The notes under the pieces are model-generated. The model ran no database searches. It was not told where the DNA came from and saw nothing but the letters and a program-made list of their open reading frames with translations. From Sphingomonas sp. (GTDB lineage: Bacteria > Pseudomonadota > Alphaproteobacteria > Sphingomonadales > Sphingomonadaceae), in assembly GCA_002707985.1 (NCBI GenBank), contig PAOI01000058.1, positions 1 to 60,941 on the forward strand: DNA of 60,941 nt, given 5' to 3'. The first letter of the stretch is position 1. Each line of letters opens with the position of its first letter. Made by a program: the position numbers and the translations under genes. Below are positions 19,571-27,678 of the stretch, one piece after another.

Positions 19571-19915
19571 ATGGAAACAGTCGCCTACAAGGTTCTGACC
19601 GCCGATCAGATGGCGGAGCTTGAACGCGAAGGCCGGTTTTCGGGCGCTCCGATCGACCTTCATGACGGCTATGTGCACCTCTCCACTGCCGCGCAGTTGA
19701 CTGAGACGGTCGACAAGCATTTTGCCGGCCAGAGCGGCCTGTGGATCGCGGCGGTGGACCTTGCCGCCCATGGCGACACGATCCGATGGGAGGAAAGCCG
19801 CGGCGGCGCGCTGTTCCCGCATTTATATGGGCCGATGTTGCTGGAAACGGCAATCGCCTATGGGCCCATGGAACGCGATCCCGACGGGACGGTGCGACTG
19901 CCCGTCGCGGGTTGA
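19571..19915 (+). CDS. DUF952-family protein
   Basis: A 114-residue protein matching DUF952: an N-terminal YKVLTADQM, the motif DGYVHLSTAAQL near residue 38, and LFPHLYGPM near residue 83. The fold resembles ADP-ribosyl-binding or glutathione-binding small proteins, but no activity is established. It is divergent from the Sel1-repeat gene, with 99 bases between, and is followed by its own short gap before the GbsR-type regulator. Confidence 0.87.
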   Translation: METVAYKVLTADQMAELEREGRFSGAPIDLHDGYVHLSTAAQLTETVDKHFAGQSGLWIAAVDLAAHGDTIRWEESRGGALFPHLYGPMLLETAIAYGPMERDPDGTVRLPVAG

Positions 19916-19961
19916 TCGCTGGCGCGACTCTATTGCCCTGCCCTTCCAGGGCGACCGCCGC

Positions 19962-19989
19962 TTGACTCCCGCTCATAAATTTCTGTAAT
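19962..19989 (+). promoter_or_regulatory. Candidate sigma-70 promoter of the GbsR/MarR regulator gene
   Basis: TTGACT (19962-19967) and TGTAAT (19984-19989) are separated by 16 bases, close to TTGACA-17-TATAAT. The -10 element lies inside the palindromic operator, so a bound repressor would block RNA polymerase. Confidence 0.6.
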
Positions 19990-19998
19990 TACAGAAAT
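19979..19998. promoter_or_regulatory. Perfect 20-bp palindromic operator upstream of the GbsR/MarR gene
   Basis: The sequence reads ATTTCTGTAA followed by its exact reverse complement TTACAGAAAT. It ends 13 bases before the GTG start. Size and symmetry fit a dimeric winged-helix repressor site, and a near copy stands before the desaturase gene. Confidence 0.75.
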
Positions 19999-20011
19999 AG
20001 GAGTTTTGCCC

Positions 20012-20560
20012 GTGAGTCTGACCGATCATCCCGACGCCAAGGCATTCATTCTCCATTGGGGGGAAATGGGCACCCAATGGGGCGTCAACCGGTCGGTCGC
20101 GCAGATCCATGCGCTGCTCTATCTTTCCGCCGAACCGCTGACCGCCGAGGATATTTGCGACGCGCTCGGCCTTGCCCGCTCCAATGTGTCGAACGGCCTC
20201 AAGGAACTACAGGGCTATTCGATCGTCCGTCGCGTCCATGTCGAGGGCGATCGCCGCGACCATTTCGTTGCCGAAAGCGATCTGTGGGAAATGCTGATGC
20301 GGATCGTTGCCGAGCGCAAGAAGCGCGAGATCGATCCGACCATCGCGCTGCTGAGCGAACTCGCCGAACGGCTGGCCAAGGATGAGACCGCCCCCGCCCA
20401 TCTGCGCGAGCGAGTGACGCGGATGCACGAATTCATTTCCACCCTGACCAACTGGTATGAGCAGGTGCGCAGCCTGCCCAAATCCACCCTCGTCACGCTG
20501 ATGAAGCTCGGCGCTCGCGTCGCGCGCTTCATCCCCGGCGGCAACAAGACCGGGGACTGA
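20012..20560 (+). CDS. GbsR/MarR-family transcriptional regulator
   Basis: A 182-residue winged-helix regulator. Residues about 25-85 contain the helix-turn-helix (LTAEDICDALGLARSNVSNG, then a wing with VHVEGDRRDHF). The C-terminal helices (EIDPTIALLSELAERL) would form the dimer. GbsR-type proteins respond to small ligands. The GTG at 20012 is chosen because TAGGAG lies eight bases before it; a TTG at 20006 is too close. The perfect palindrome directly upstream suggests autoregulation, and a second copy upstream of the next gene suggests direct control of the desaturase. Confidence 0.9.
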   Translation: MSLTDHPDAKAFILHWGEMGTQWGVNRSVAQIHALLYLSAEPLTAEDICDALGLARSNVSNGLKELQGYSIVRRVHVEGDRRDHFVAESDLWEMLMRIVAERKKREIDPTIALLSELAERLAKDETAPAHLRERVTRMHEFISTLTNWYEQVRSLPKSTLVTLMKLGARVARFIPGGNKTGD

Positions 20561-20607
20561 TTCCGCCAAGCTGAAACGACAGGAACATCGCATCGTCACG
20601 TCAATCA

Positions 20608-20627
20608 ATTTCTGAATTTACAGAAAT
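20608..20627. promoter_or_regulatory. Imperfect copy of the GbsR/MarR operator upstream of the desaturase gene
   Basis: ATTTCTGAATTTACAGAAAT has the same outer arms ATTTCTG and CAGAAAT as the site at 19979, with the same spacing; only the central six bases differ. It lies 20 bases before the desaturase start. No convincing -35 box is visible upstream. Confidence 0.7.
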
Positions 20628-20647
20628 ATTCGAAAGGGAGAAACGTC

Positions 20648-21502
20648 ATGGCAAAAGCGCCCGACCCGCAAGCTCCGATGGCCGCGATGCGAAAACTGCC
20701 CTGGCGTGATCTGACCCCGATGACGCAGCGAGAAGGGCTGATCGAGTGCCTTCACCCGCTGCCATGGCTTGGCGCAAGCTGGGTGGCGGCGAGCTGTGGC
20801 TGGTGGCTGGTCGCCCTGCCCGCCTCGTTCCTCTTCTTCCTCACCGCGCTGCGGCTCAACCATGAGGCGGTGCACGGCAATCTGGGCTTTTCCCCACGCG
20901 GGCATCGTCGTGTGTTGCATGGGCTGAGCCTGCTCATGCTCGGGTCGAACCATTCGGTCGCGTATAACCATCTGAAGCATCACAGCCGCATCGGCACGCC
21001 CGAGGATATCGAAGGGAAATGCGGACGGATGCGCGCGTGGCAGGTGCTGGCCTATGGCCCGGCCTTCCCGATCGAAACGCACGTCAATGCCTGGCGGCAT
21101 GGCGGACCTGCGGTGCGGCGGCGGATGGCAGTCGATGCAGGGCTGAACGGCGCGATGATCGCGATGGCGCTGGGGAGCGGCGCATCGGCGCTGCTCTACC
21201 ACCTCGCCGCGATGCTGGTCGCGCAATGCCTGACCGGATTTTTCGCGGTGTGGATCACCCATCATGACGTCGAGGACAGCGGCTTCGACGCCCGCACCCA
21301 GCGGTCAGCGCTGATCAATTGCCTCAGCTACAACATGTTCCTGCATCTGGAGCACCATCTGTTCCCGGCAGTGCCGGTGAAGCGGCTGGGCGTGCTGGCG
21401 GCGCGGATCGATGCGGAGTTTCCGGCCCTGGCGGTAAACCGGCAAATGGTGCTGCCCGTACCAAAGGCACGTCCGGTTCGAGTTTGGGAGCAGTTGCCAT
21501 GA
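20648..21502 (+). CDS. Membrane fatty acid desaturase
   Basis: A 284-residue integral-membrane di-iron enzyme that introduces a double bond into fatty acyl chains, possibly of lipids. The three histidine boxes are present: His72-EAV-His76, His108-LK-His111-His112, and His233-LE-His236-His237. Another pair, His205-His206 in THHDVED, is also typical. Hydrophobic spans fall near residues 40-70, 90-105 and 165-205. GGGAGAAACGTC precedes the ATG. Its stop overlaps the next start by four bases, so it heads a coupled run with two membrane proteins. Substrate and position of the double bond cannot be read. Confidence 0.92.
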   Translation: MAKAPDPQAPMAAMRKLPWRDLTPMTQREGLIECLHPLPWLGASWVAASCGWWLVALPASFLFFLTALRLNHEAVHGNLGFSPRGHRRVLHGLSLLMLGSNHSVAYNHLKHHSRIGTPEDIEGKCGRMRAWQVLAYGPAFPIETHVNAWRHGGPAVRRRMAVDAGLNGAMIAMALGSGASALLYHLAAMLVAQCLTGFFAVWITHHDVEDSGFDARTQRSALINCLSYNMFLHLEHHLFPAVPVKRLGVLAARIDAEFPALAVNRQMVLPVPKARPVRVWEQLP

Positions 21503-21903
21503 AGTACCAAGCCGAGGGCCTCGGCCCCGCCTGGGGCGCCGCGACTTTTGCAGCCGGCCCTCTGGTGGCGCTGACGATTGTCGGAATCGGACTGATCCAA
21601 GGCTATGCACCCGGAATGCAGGGGCTTCTGGGGCTGATCGGATTTCTGGTCCCCGCCATGATGATCGGGGCGCTGTTTGCCAGTCTTCCTGCCGCGCTCG
21701 GGGTCATGCTGCTTTCCGGGCTGGGGCGCGACCACGATTTTGCGCGGTCCCACACCGGCTGGGGGGTGACGGGGGCCATACTGGGCGGGTTGACGCTCGG
21801 GATGCTCTTGCCCGAGGGCCCTGCTTGCCTGCTCGGAGCCGTCACCGGCGCCCTATGCGCGCTGCTCGCGCGGCGTTATGTGCGCTGGAGAGCCGAACCA
21901 TGA
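21499..21903 (+). CDS. Small membrane protein (paralogue A)
   Basis: A 134-residue very hydrophobic protein with about four predicted membrane helices and short soluble ends. I recognise no family. Its start overlaps the desaturase stop by four bases, and its stop overlaps the next gene by four. It is a distant paralogue of the next protein: FASLPAALGVMLLSGLGRDH here aligns with [20 protein letters not shown] there, and both end in [15 protein letters not shown]. The DNA for that end (21843-21888) is an exact 46-base copy of 22283-22328. Context suggests a role in membrane lipid homeostasis. Confidence 0.8.
   Translation: MKYQAEGLGPAWGAATFAAGPLVALTIVGIGLIQGYAPGMQGLLGLIGFLVPAMMIGALFASLPAALGVMLLSGLGRDHDFARSHTGWGVTGAILGGLTLGMLLPEGPACLLGAVTGALCALLARRYVRWRAEP
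21843..21888 (+). repeat. 46-bp exact repeat, copy 1 (3' end of paralogue A)
   Basis: Identical to 22283-22328, beginning CACCGGCGCC and ending GTGCGCTGG, including all third codon positions. Flanking bases differ on both sides. Confidence 0.9.
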
Positions 21904-22349
21904 GCGACATCCCTGACTACAAAAAGGGGGTCGGGGTCGCGATCTGCTCGGCGGGTCCGATCGGAACGTTGGTTTCGTGGCTCGGCCTCCTGATATCGGC
22001 ACCCTCAAATTGGAGGGATACGCTGCCCTCGCTATTGGTAGTGATGTCACTTTCCCTTTTCATCGGCGCTTTCGTCGCTGCGGTTCCCGCCATATTCGGC
22101 GTTTCAGTAATGGCGCACATTGGTCGCCGCAGTGAAGGGGCACGCACCTACACTGCCTGGGGCCTGGCAGGGGCATTTGGTGGAGCCATATTCATGACGC
22201 AAATTGCGATGTTATTTGAGGGCGCAGACCCATTTTTGAGTCCTCACCCTTTCGTCTGGCTCATGACGCTTCACGGCGCCGCCACCGGCGCCCTATGCGC
22301 GCTGCTCGCGCGGCGTTATGTGCGCTGGCTTCCCGAAGAGAGCGAGTAA
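21900..22349 (+). CDS. Small membrane protein (paralogue B)
   Basis: A 149-residue hydrophobic protein with about four membrane helices, coupled to paralogue A by an ATGA overlap. Its codons are noticeably more AT-rich in places (for example around 22195-22250) than those of its neighbours, yet its last 15 codons before the tail are identical at the DNA level to paralogue A. That mix suggests an old duplication followed by recent local gene conversion. It ends ten bases before trmFO. Family unknown. Confidence 0.8.
   Translation: MSDIPDYKKGVGVAICSAGPIGTLVSWLGLLISAPSNWRDTLPSLLVVMSLSLFIGAFVAAVPAIFGVSVMAHIGRRSEGARTYTAWGLAGAFGGAIFMTQIAMLFEGADPFLSPHPFVWLMTLHGAATGALCALLARRYVRWLPEESE
22283..22328 (+). 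repeat. 46-bp exact repeat, copy 2 (3' end of paralogue B)
   Basis: Second copy of the 46-base segment, 440 bases downstream of the first, in the same frame and same position relative to the protein end. Confidence 0.9.
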
Positions 22350-22359
22350 CAAGGCGCGT

Positions 22360-23712
22360 ATGACGCACGACATTCATATCATCGGCGGCGGTCTGGCCGG
22401 ATCGGAGGCCGCGTGGCAGCTCGCGCAGGCAGGGCATAAGGTCCGCCTGTCAGAGATGCGCGGCAGCGGCGACATGACGCCCGCGCATCAGACCGACGGG
22501 CTGGCCGAACTCGTCTGTTCGAACAGCTTTCGCTCCGATGACGCCGAGCGCAATGCGGTCGGCCTGCTCCATCAGGAAATGCGCGACCTTGGCTCGCTGA
22601 TCATGGGCAAGGGCGACGAACACAAGGTTCCCGCCGGGTCCGCGCTCGCGGTCGATCGCGAGGGATTTTCGCAGGGCGTGACAGCCGCGCTCGAGTCGCA
22701 TCCGAATATCAGCATTGTACGCGAACGTATTGATTCCATTCCCGAAAGCGGGATGACGATCATCGCCACCGGGCCGCTGACTGCCGAAAGTCTGGCAGGC
22801 AGCATCGCCGGCGCGACCGGCAAGGATCAGCTCGCCTTTTTCGACGCCATCGCGCCGATCGTCCATCATGACAGCATCGATATGTCGATCGCATGGAAGC
22901 AATCGCGCTGGAACAAGGGGTCGGAAGGCTCCGAAGACGGCGATTATATCAACTGCCCGATGAACAAGGAGCAGTATCTCACCTTTGTTCAGGGGCTGCT
23001 CGACGGGGAAAAGACCGAGTTTCGCGAGTGGGAGAATATCCCCTATTTCGACGGCTGCATGCCGATCGAAGTGATGGCCGAACGCGGCATCGACACGCTG
23101 CGCCACGGACCGATGAAGCCGGTGGGGCTCGATAATCCGCATGATCCCACGCCCGAATATCCGCAGGGGCGCTGGCCCTATGCCGCAGTTCAGCTGCGGC
23201 AGGACAATGCCAGCGGTACCTTGTGGAATATCGTCGGGTTTCAGACGAAACTGAAATATGCCGCGCAAGTTGCTCTTTTCAGGACGATTCCCGGCCTTGA
23301 GAATGCCGAGTTCGCGCGACTGGGCGGGCTGCACCGCAATACCTTCATCAAATCGCCCGAGCTGCTCGATCCGACGCTGCGCCTCAAATCCGCGCCGCAT
23401 GTGCGGTTCGCCGGGCAGATTACCGGCTGCGAAGGCTATGTCGAAAGCGCCGCGATCGGGCTGATGGCGGGTCGCTTTGCCGCCGCCGAATTGTCCGGTC
23501 AGACGCTCGCTCCGCCGCCGGTCGAAACCGCGCTCGGCGCGCTGCTCCACCACATCACCGGCGGGGCGGAGGCATCGACCTATCAGCCGATGAACGTCAA
23601 TTTCGGGCTATTCCCTCCGGTGACCGGCAAGGGCCGCACCCGCAAGGCCGATCGCAAATTGCTCTATACGGGCCGCGCGCGCGAAGCCTTTGCGGAGTGG
23701 ATGCCCGCCTGA
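22360..23712 (+). CDS. trmFO: Methylenetetrahydrofolate-tRNA-(uracil-5-)-methyltransferase
   Basis: A 450-residue flavoprotein that makes ribothymidine at position 54 of tRNA, using methylenetetrahydrofolate and FAD. The FAD-binding motif [11 protein letters not shown] is at residues 9-19. Other family segments are [20 protein letters not shown] near 51, [19 protein letters not shown] near 165, [15 protein letters not shown] near 230 and [14 protein letters not shown] near 365. Length is normal for the GidA-small group. The gene is last in the desaturase gene run. Alphaproteobacteria commonly use TrmFO instead of TrmA. Confidence 0.96.
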   Translation: MTHDIHIIGGGLAGSEAAWQLAQAGHKVRLSEMRGSGDMTPAHQTDGLAELVCSNSFRSDDAERNAVGLLHQEMRDLGSLIMGKGDEHKVPAGSALAVDREGFSQGVTAALESHPNISIVRERIDSIPESGMTIIATGPLTAESLAGSIAGATGKDQLAFFDAIAPIVHHDSIDMSIAWKQSRWNKGSEGSEDGDYINCPMNKEQYLTFVQGLLDGEKTEFREWENIPYFDGCMPIEVMAERGIDTLRHGPMKPVGLDNPHDPTPEYPQGRWPYAAVQLRQDNASGTLWNIVGFQTKLKYAAQVALFRTIPGLENAEFARLGGLHRNTFIKSPELLDPTLRLKSAPHVRFAGQITGCEGYVESAAIGLMAGRFAAAELSGQTLAPPPVETALGALLHHITGGAEASTYQPMNVNFGLFPPVTGKGRTRKADRKLLYTGRAREAFAEWMPA

Positions 23713-23716
23713 CGCC

Positions 23717-24181
23717 TCAATCGTCGTCCGACGCACATCGGCATGATGGCGTCGGGCGTGGACGCGAGGAACGCGTTCGCGTCGCGGCGAATTCCGCGCG
23801 AGTCAGCGTGCCGTTCCGATCCTTGTCCGCATCGGCATAGCGGGTGGTGGTGGTGATCGCCCATTCCTCGAACGACAGCTTGCCGTCGCGATTGGTGTCG
23901 AGCCGGGCAAAGGAGGTACGGCGCGACCGCAGATATTCCTCGCGCGTGACGATCTCGTCATGGTCGCGATCATATCGGTCGAACCGTTTTTCCTCGAGTG
24001 TCTTCTCGGTCGCCTGCGGCACGATTTCGGGCAAGGGAGACGGCGACGGCGCGGCGCCGTGCGTCGCCACGGGCGGGCGCGGTATCGCTTCCGCCTCCGG
24101 CGCGGCGAGGCCGCGATAGAGGAACATACCGGCCAGCGTCATGCACAGCGCCCCGGCGGCACCCACGAAATAGCGCCACAT
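23717..24181 (-). CDS. Membrane-anchored EF-hand calcium-binding protein
   Basis: A 154-residue protein with an N-terminal membrane anchor or signal (about 5-26) and a Pro-rich linker. Three EF-hand loops follow: DRDHDEIVTREE near 73, DTNRDGKLSFEE near 95 and DKDRNGTLTRAE near 118. The second and third have the full pattern of acidic and glycine positions; the first lacks the central glycine. It ends in a short Arg/Ser-rich tail with one cysteine. It converges on trmFO with only four bases between the stop codons. A role as an envelope calcium sensor or buffer is inference. Confidence 0.87.
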   Translation of the reverse strand: MWRYFVGAAGALCMTLAGMFLYRGLAAPEAEAIPRPPVATHGAAPSPSPLPEIVPQATEKTLEEKRFDRYDRDHDEIVTREEYLRSRRTSFARLDTNRDGKLSFEEWAITTTTRYADADKDRNGTLTRAEFAATRTRSSRPRPTPSCRCASDDD

Positions 24182-24241
24182 GCCCCGAACCTCCCCCTTT
24201 GGTAAACAAAGGCTAATGCGGCGTCGGGTCGTTGCGCAAGC

Positions 24242-24910
24242 CTAACGCCCTGAAATCCGGTGCCAGAGCAGCCGCGCAAGCCGGGCGGGCGATCCGACCG
24301 GCGGCTCCACGCCGCGTGGCAGCGCCAGATCGCGCCGCGCGAGCAGCGCCATGCCGCCAAGCGCGCGCATGTTGGCGCTCCACCGTGCACGCTTCGCCTG
24401 TTCCAGATAGCGCGCCGCCATGTCCCGCGCGCTTTCCGCTTCGCCCGCCCGATCGAGATGGCGGGAAAGATCGGCAAGCGCCCATCCCCGCCCCGCATCC
24501 GCCAGCGGATCGCCGGTGCGTGCGCCGAGCGCCGTGCCGGCCAGCACAAACAGCGTCTCGCCCCGCCCCTTCGCGAATTTCTCCAGCGCTTCCGCGTCGA
24601 GCTGTTCGCTTTCGATCAGCACGTCCCAGCCATCGACGATGCCAGCCAGCCCCGCGCCCGAAACCCCGGTGGGGAGAACCGACTCTGCCAGCGCTTCCAG
24701 TACCGGTTCGGCGGGCGGCGGCGTGCTGTCGAGCCGCTGCAACGCTTCCCGCCACCATTGCAGCCGGATCTGCCCCAGTGCCGGCTCGCTGGTCGTCGCC
24801 AGCAGGCGCGCAAGCGCATCGTCCAGCGCCAGCAACGCCGCCAGCGCATCCCGCCGACGCGCGGGCGCATAGGTGAGGATCAGCTGACGTTCGGCCTGCC
24901 CTGGCGTCAT
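24242..24910 (-). CDS. Squalene/phytoene-synthase-family protein, probably not catalytic
   Basis: A 222-residue all-helical protein. The segment EPALGQIRLQWWREAL near residue 45 marks the squalene/phytoene synthase superfamily, and in particular its NDUFAF6-like branch. True synthases have two DxxxD magnesium motifs; here the first is LDDALA and no clear second exists, and the protein is shorter than the 280-340 residues usual for synthases. The NDUFAF6 branch has been linked to complex I assembly in mitochondria; whether that holds here is inference. The ATG at 24910 follows GGGGGA at six bases; an in-frame ATG at 24922 has no such site. Confidence 0.75.
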   Translation of the reverse strand: MTPGQAERQLILTYAPARRRDALAALLALDDALARLLATTSEPALGQIRLQWWREALQRLDSTPPPAEPVLEALAESVLPTGVSGAGLAGIVDGWDVLIESEQLDAEALEKFAKGRGETLFVLAGTALGARTGDPLADAGRGWALADLSRHLDRAGEAESARDMAARYLEQAKRARWSANMRALGGMALLARRDLALPRGVEPPVGSPARLARLLWHRISGR

Positions 24911-24947
24911 GCCGTCCCCCATGTACCGCACCGACGTAAGCGCGAAA

Positions 24948-24955
24948 TTAACCTT
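24948..24955 (+). promoter_or_regulatory. CtrA-like half-site upstream of the TadG gene
   Basis: TTAACCTT, seven of eight bases of the TTAACCAT half-site, lies about 70 bases before the TadG-like start codon. Suggestive only. Confidence 0.25.
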
Positions 24956-25024
24956 GGGCGTTGAAAACACCTTATCCGCTCGCCAGCCATAGACCGGCGT
25001 TCTCGGGGGAATGTCGACACGACC

Positions 25025-27052
25025 ATGGCGCAGGAAGAACATACAAGGAAAACGGCCCGCGGATTCCTCACCGCGCTGGCTCGCGACGTGCGTGCGAATA
25101 CCATGGCGATCATGGGGATCGCCCTGATTCCGCTGGCGGGCATGGTCGGCGGGGGTATCGACATCAGTCGCATGTACATCGTCAAGACGCGTCTGCAACA
25201 TGCGTGCGATGCCGGCGCGCTCGCCGGGCGCAAGACGATGGGCGCAGGCGTCTGGAGCTACAACAATTATGCGGCGCGCACCGCCGCTCAGAATTTCTTC
25301 GACGCCAATATCCAGGCATCCCCCTATGGCGCGACCAGCCTGACGCGCACCTTCACCGAAAGCGGCGGCAAGGTGACGGGCACGGCATCGGCGACGCTGC
25401 CGATGACGCTGATGCGCATTTTCGGCAAGACGAGCGAAACGCTGACCGTCACCTGCGATGCGGAAATGCGCCTGCCCAACACCGATGTGATGTTCGTCCT
25501 CGACGTCACCGGATCGATGGGCAGCAAGGCGGTCAACACCGACACGCAGACCAAGATCGAGAGCCTGCGCAGCGCCGTGAAGTGCTTTTATGAAGTCGTG
25601 GCGCGATATGACACCACCGAAAATTGTTCGGGCGGCAATCAGACCGGCGGCACCGGCCAGGTGCAGGTGCGGTTCGGATTCATGCCGTACAACACCAATG
25701 TGAATGTCGGGAAGCTGTTGCCGACCGCCTATTTCGCGAACAGCTGGGCCTATCAATCGCGCGAACCCAACTGGAATACGTCGACATCCTATTCCTGGGT
25801 GGACCAGCCCAACAGCGTCGGTCCTTCCGGAAACGATTCCGGCACCTGGAGCGATTGGGAAAATTACGGCAGCGCCCAGTATTTCAGCTGTCCCTACTAC
25901 CCGTCCAACGGAACGACCGGACCGACCACCAGCTCCTATGACACGGCCGTCACCACCAACGGCAACACCCGCTACTGGGATACGCGGACCGTTACCGGCT
26001 ATGTGGACACCGAGTATCAGACCATCGCGACCGGCTTTGCGGGCTGGGCTTGCCAGCCGCAAGTCCGCACGCGTCTGCGCGGCAACTATACCAGCGTTCG
26101 TCACACCCAGATCAACACCCCGACAACGACGCAGACGTTTAACGGCTGGCATTATGGCCAGGTCACGCTCGACATTTCGGGCCTGAAGAACGGGACGAAC
26201 TGGAACAACTCATTCACGCTGCCCATCGGCAGCAACGGAACGGCGCGCACGATCACCTGGGACGGGTGCATCGAGGAACGCAAGACGACCAAGACGAGCA
26301 ACGCCAACACCGCGCCGACCAACGCGAACGACCTGAATATCGATATGGTCCCGTCGCAAAGCGATCCCGACAGCCTGTGGGGACCGGCGCTGGATGAGGT
26401 CATCTACATGCGCAAGGCGTGGTCGAGCGATTCGTCGACCGATACCAGCTCGTGGCAATATGATCCCACCGACTATAACGGCGATTACAAGAATAATCCG
26501 AGCTATTATTGCCCGACCCAGGCGCGCAAGCTGGCGACCTGGAATAACGCCACCGCGTTCGAATCCTATGTCGACGGGCTGGTCGCGAACGGCAATACCT
26601 ATCACGACATCGGACTGCTCTGGGGCGCGCGCTTCATTTCGCCCGACGGCATCTTTGCGTCGGAAAACGCCACCACGCCGAGCGGGGGGTCGATCGTCCG
26701 GCATGTGATCTTCATGACCGATGGTGATACCGTCGCCAACAACACCGATTATGCAGCCTATGGTCTGCCCTGGTTCGACCGTCGCCAGAATTCGGGCGGC
26801 GGAGTTCCAAGCAGCAGCGAAATGAACAATCGCGTCAACGCGCGCTTCCTCGACATCTGTACCAAGATCAAGAACAAGAACATCACCTTGTGGGTGATTT
26901 CGTTCGGCAACGGATCGAACAGCACGACCGAGTCGCGGCTTGAACAATGCGCATCCGAAGGCCGGTATCGCACCGCGCGCGATTCGGCGGCGTTGCAACA
27001 GACGTTCAGTGCGATCGCAGGCGAGATTTCGCAGCTGAGGCTGACCCGGTGA
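25025..27052 (+). CDS. TadG-like pilus-assembly protein with von Willebrand A domain
   Basis: A 675-residue protein. A charged N-terminus and one membrane helix (about 25-50, AIMGIALIPLAGMVGGGIDI) are followed by the TadG/TadE N-terminal pattern (SRMYIVKTRLQHACDAGALA). From about residue 155 comes a von Willebrand A domain with a variant MIDAS site (DVTGSMG, Asp-x-Thr-x-Ser) and a distal FMTDGDT near 562. A long Thr/Asn/Tyr-rich insertion (about 200-510) separates these parts. TadG proteins sit in the inner membrane with an external domain and support Tad (Flp) pili. It overlaps the next gene by four bases (GTGA). No pilin, ATPase or secretin gene is nearby. Confidence 0.85.
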   Translation: MAQEEHTRKTARGFLTALARDVRANTMAIMGIALIPLAGMVGGGIDISRMYIVKTRLQHACDAGALAGRKTMGAGVWSYNNYAARTAAQNFFDANIQASPYGATSLTRTFTESGGKVTGTASATLPMTLMRIFGKTSETLTVTCDAEMRLPNTDVMFVLDVTGSMGSKAVNTDTQTKIESLRSAVKCFYEVVARYDTTENCSGGNQTGGTGQVQVRFGFMPYNTNVNVGKLLPTAYFANSWAYQSREPNWNTSTSYSWVDQPNSVGPSGNDSGTWSDWENYGSAQYFSCPYYPSNGTTGPTTSSYDTAVTTNGNTRYWDTRTVTGYVDTEYQTIATGFAGWACQPQVRTRLRGNYTSVRHTQINTPTTTQTFNGWHYGQVTLDISGLKNGTNWNNSFTLPIGSNGTARTITWDGCIEERKTTKTSNANTAPTNANDLNIDMVPSQSDPDSLWGPALDEVIYMRKAWSSDSSTDTSSWQYDPTDYNGDYKNNPSYYCPTQARKLATWNNATAFESYVDGLVANGNTYHDIGLLWGARFISPDGIFASENATTPSGGSIVRHVIFMTDGDTVANNTDYAAYGLPWFDRRQNSGGGVPSSSEMNNRVNARFLDICTKIKNKNITLWVISFGNGSNSTTESRLEQCASEGRYRTARDSAALQQTFSAIAGEISQLRLTR

Positions 27053-27678
27053 GCGCAATCCGCAGCCTTGCCACCCTCGCCCGCCGCCTGCGCACCGATT
27101 CACGCGGTGCGACGCTGGTGGAATTCGCGATCGTCGCGCCGACGCTGTGCCTGTTGCTGGTGGGGGCATTCGATGTCGCGCACACGCTGTACATGCGCTC
27201 GGCGCTACAGGGCATCGTGCAGAAGACGGCGCGCGATTCGACGCTGGAGACCGGTAGCGCCACGGCGCAACAGGCCGCGTTGGACAATGAAGTTCGCTCT
27301 CAGGTCAAAGCACTCGCCAACAATGCGAACGTGACGTTCAACCGCCGCTATTATCGCACCTTTACCGAGGCTTCGAACGCGACTCCCGAAAGCTGGACCG
27401 ATACCAATCACAACGGAACCTGCGACGCCGGCGAACCCTATGAGGACGCCAACGCCAATCACGTCTGGGACGCGGATGGCGGCAATTCGGGCCAGGGCGG
27501 CGCAAAGGACGCCACGCTCTATACCGTGACGGTCAGCTATCCGCAGATGTTCCCGCTTTACCGGTTCATCAACGGATCGAACTCGGTGACGCTCACGGCG
27601 TCGACGGTGCTGCGCAACCAGCCCTATGCCGATCAGGACAGCTATGCGACGACGGTGGTCGTGAGGAATTGCACATGA
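27049..27678 (+). CDS. TadE-like minor pilin/assembly protein
   Basis: A 209-residue protein whose N-terminal segment (about 15-45, GATLVEFAIVAPTLCLLLVG) has the TadE pattern of a glutamate at the start of a hydrophobic helix. Near residue 120-150 is an aspartate- and asparagine-rich insert (DTNHNGTCDAGEPYEDANAN) resembling calcium-binding dockerin or thrombospondin type-3 loops. It starts at a GTG inside the preceding stop codon and overlaps the following gene by four bases, so the three genes are strictly coupled. Confidence 0.82.
   Translation: MSAIRSLATLARRLRTDSRGATLVEFAIVAPTLCLLLVGAFDVAHTLYMRSALQGIVQKTARDSTLETGSATAQQAALDNEVRSQVKALANNANVTFNRRYYRTFTEASNATPESWTDTNHNGTCDAGEPYEDANANHVWDADGGNSGQGGAKDATLYTVTVSYPQMFPLYRFINGSNSVTLTASTVLRNQPYADQDSYATTVVVRNCT

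Noticed and set aside
24911..26152. Upstream extension of the squalene-synthase-like gene to over 600 codons
   Set aside because: The added part is antisense to the TadG gene, and a proper ribosome site marks the start at 24910.
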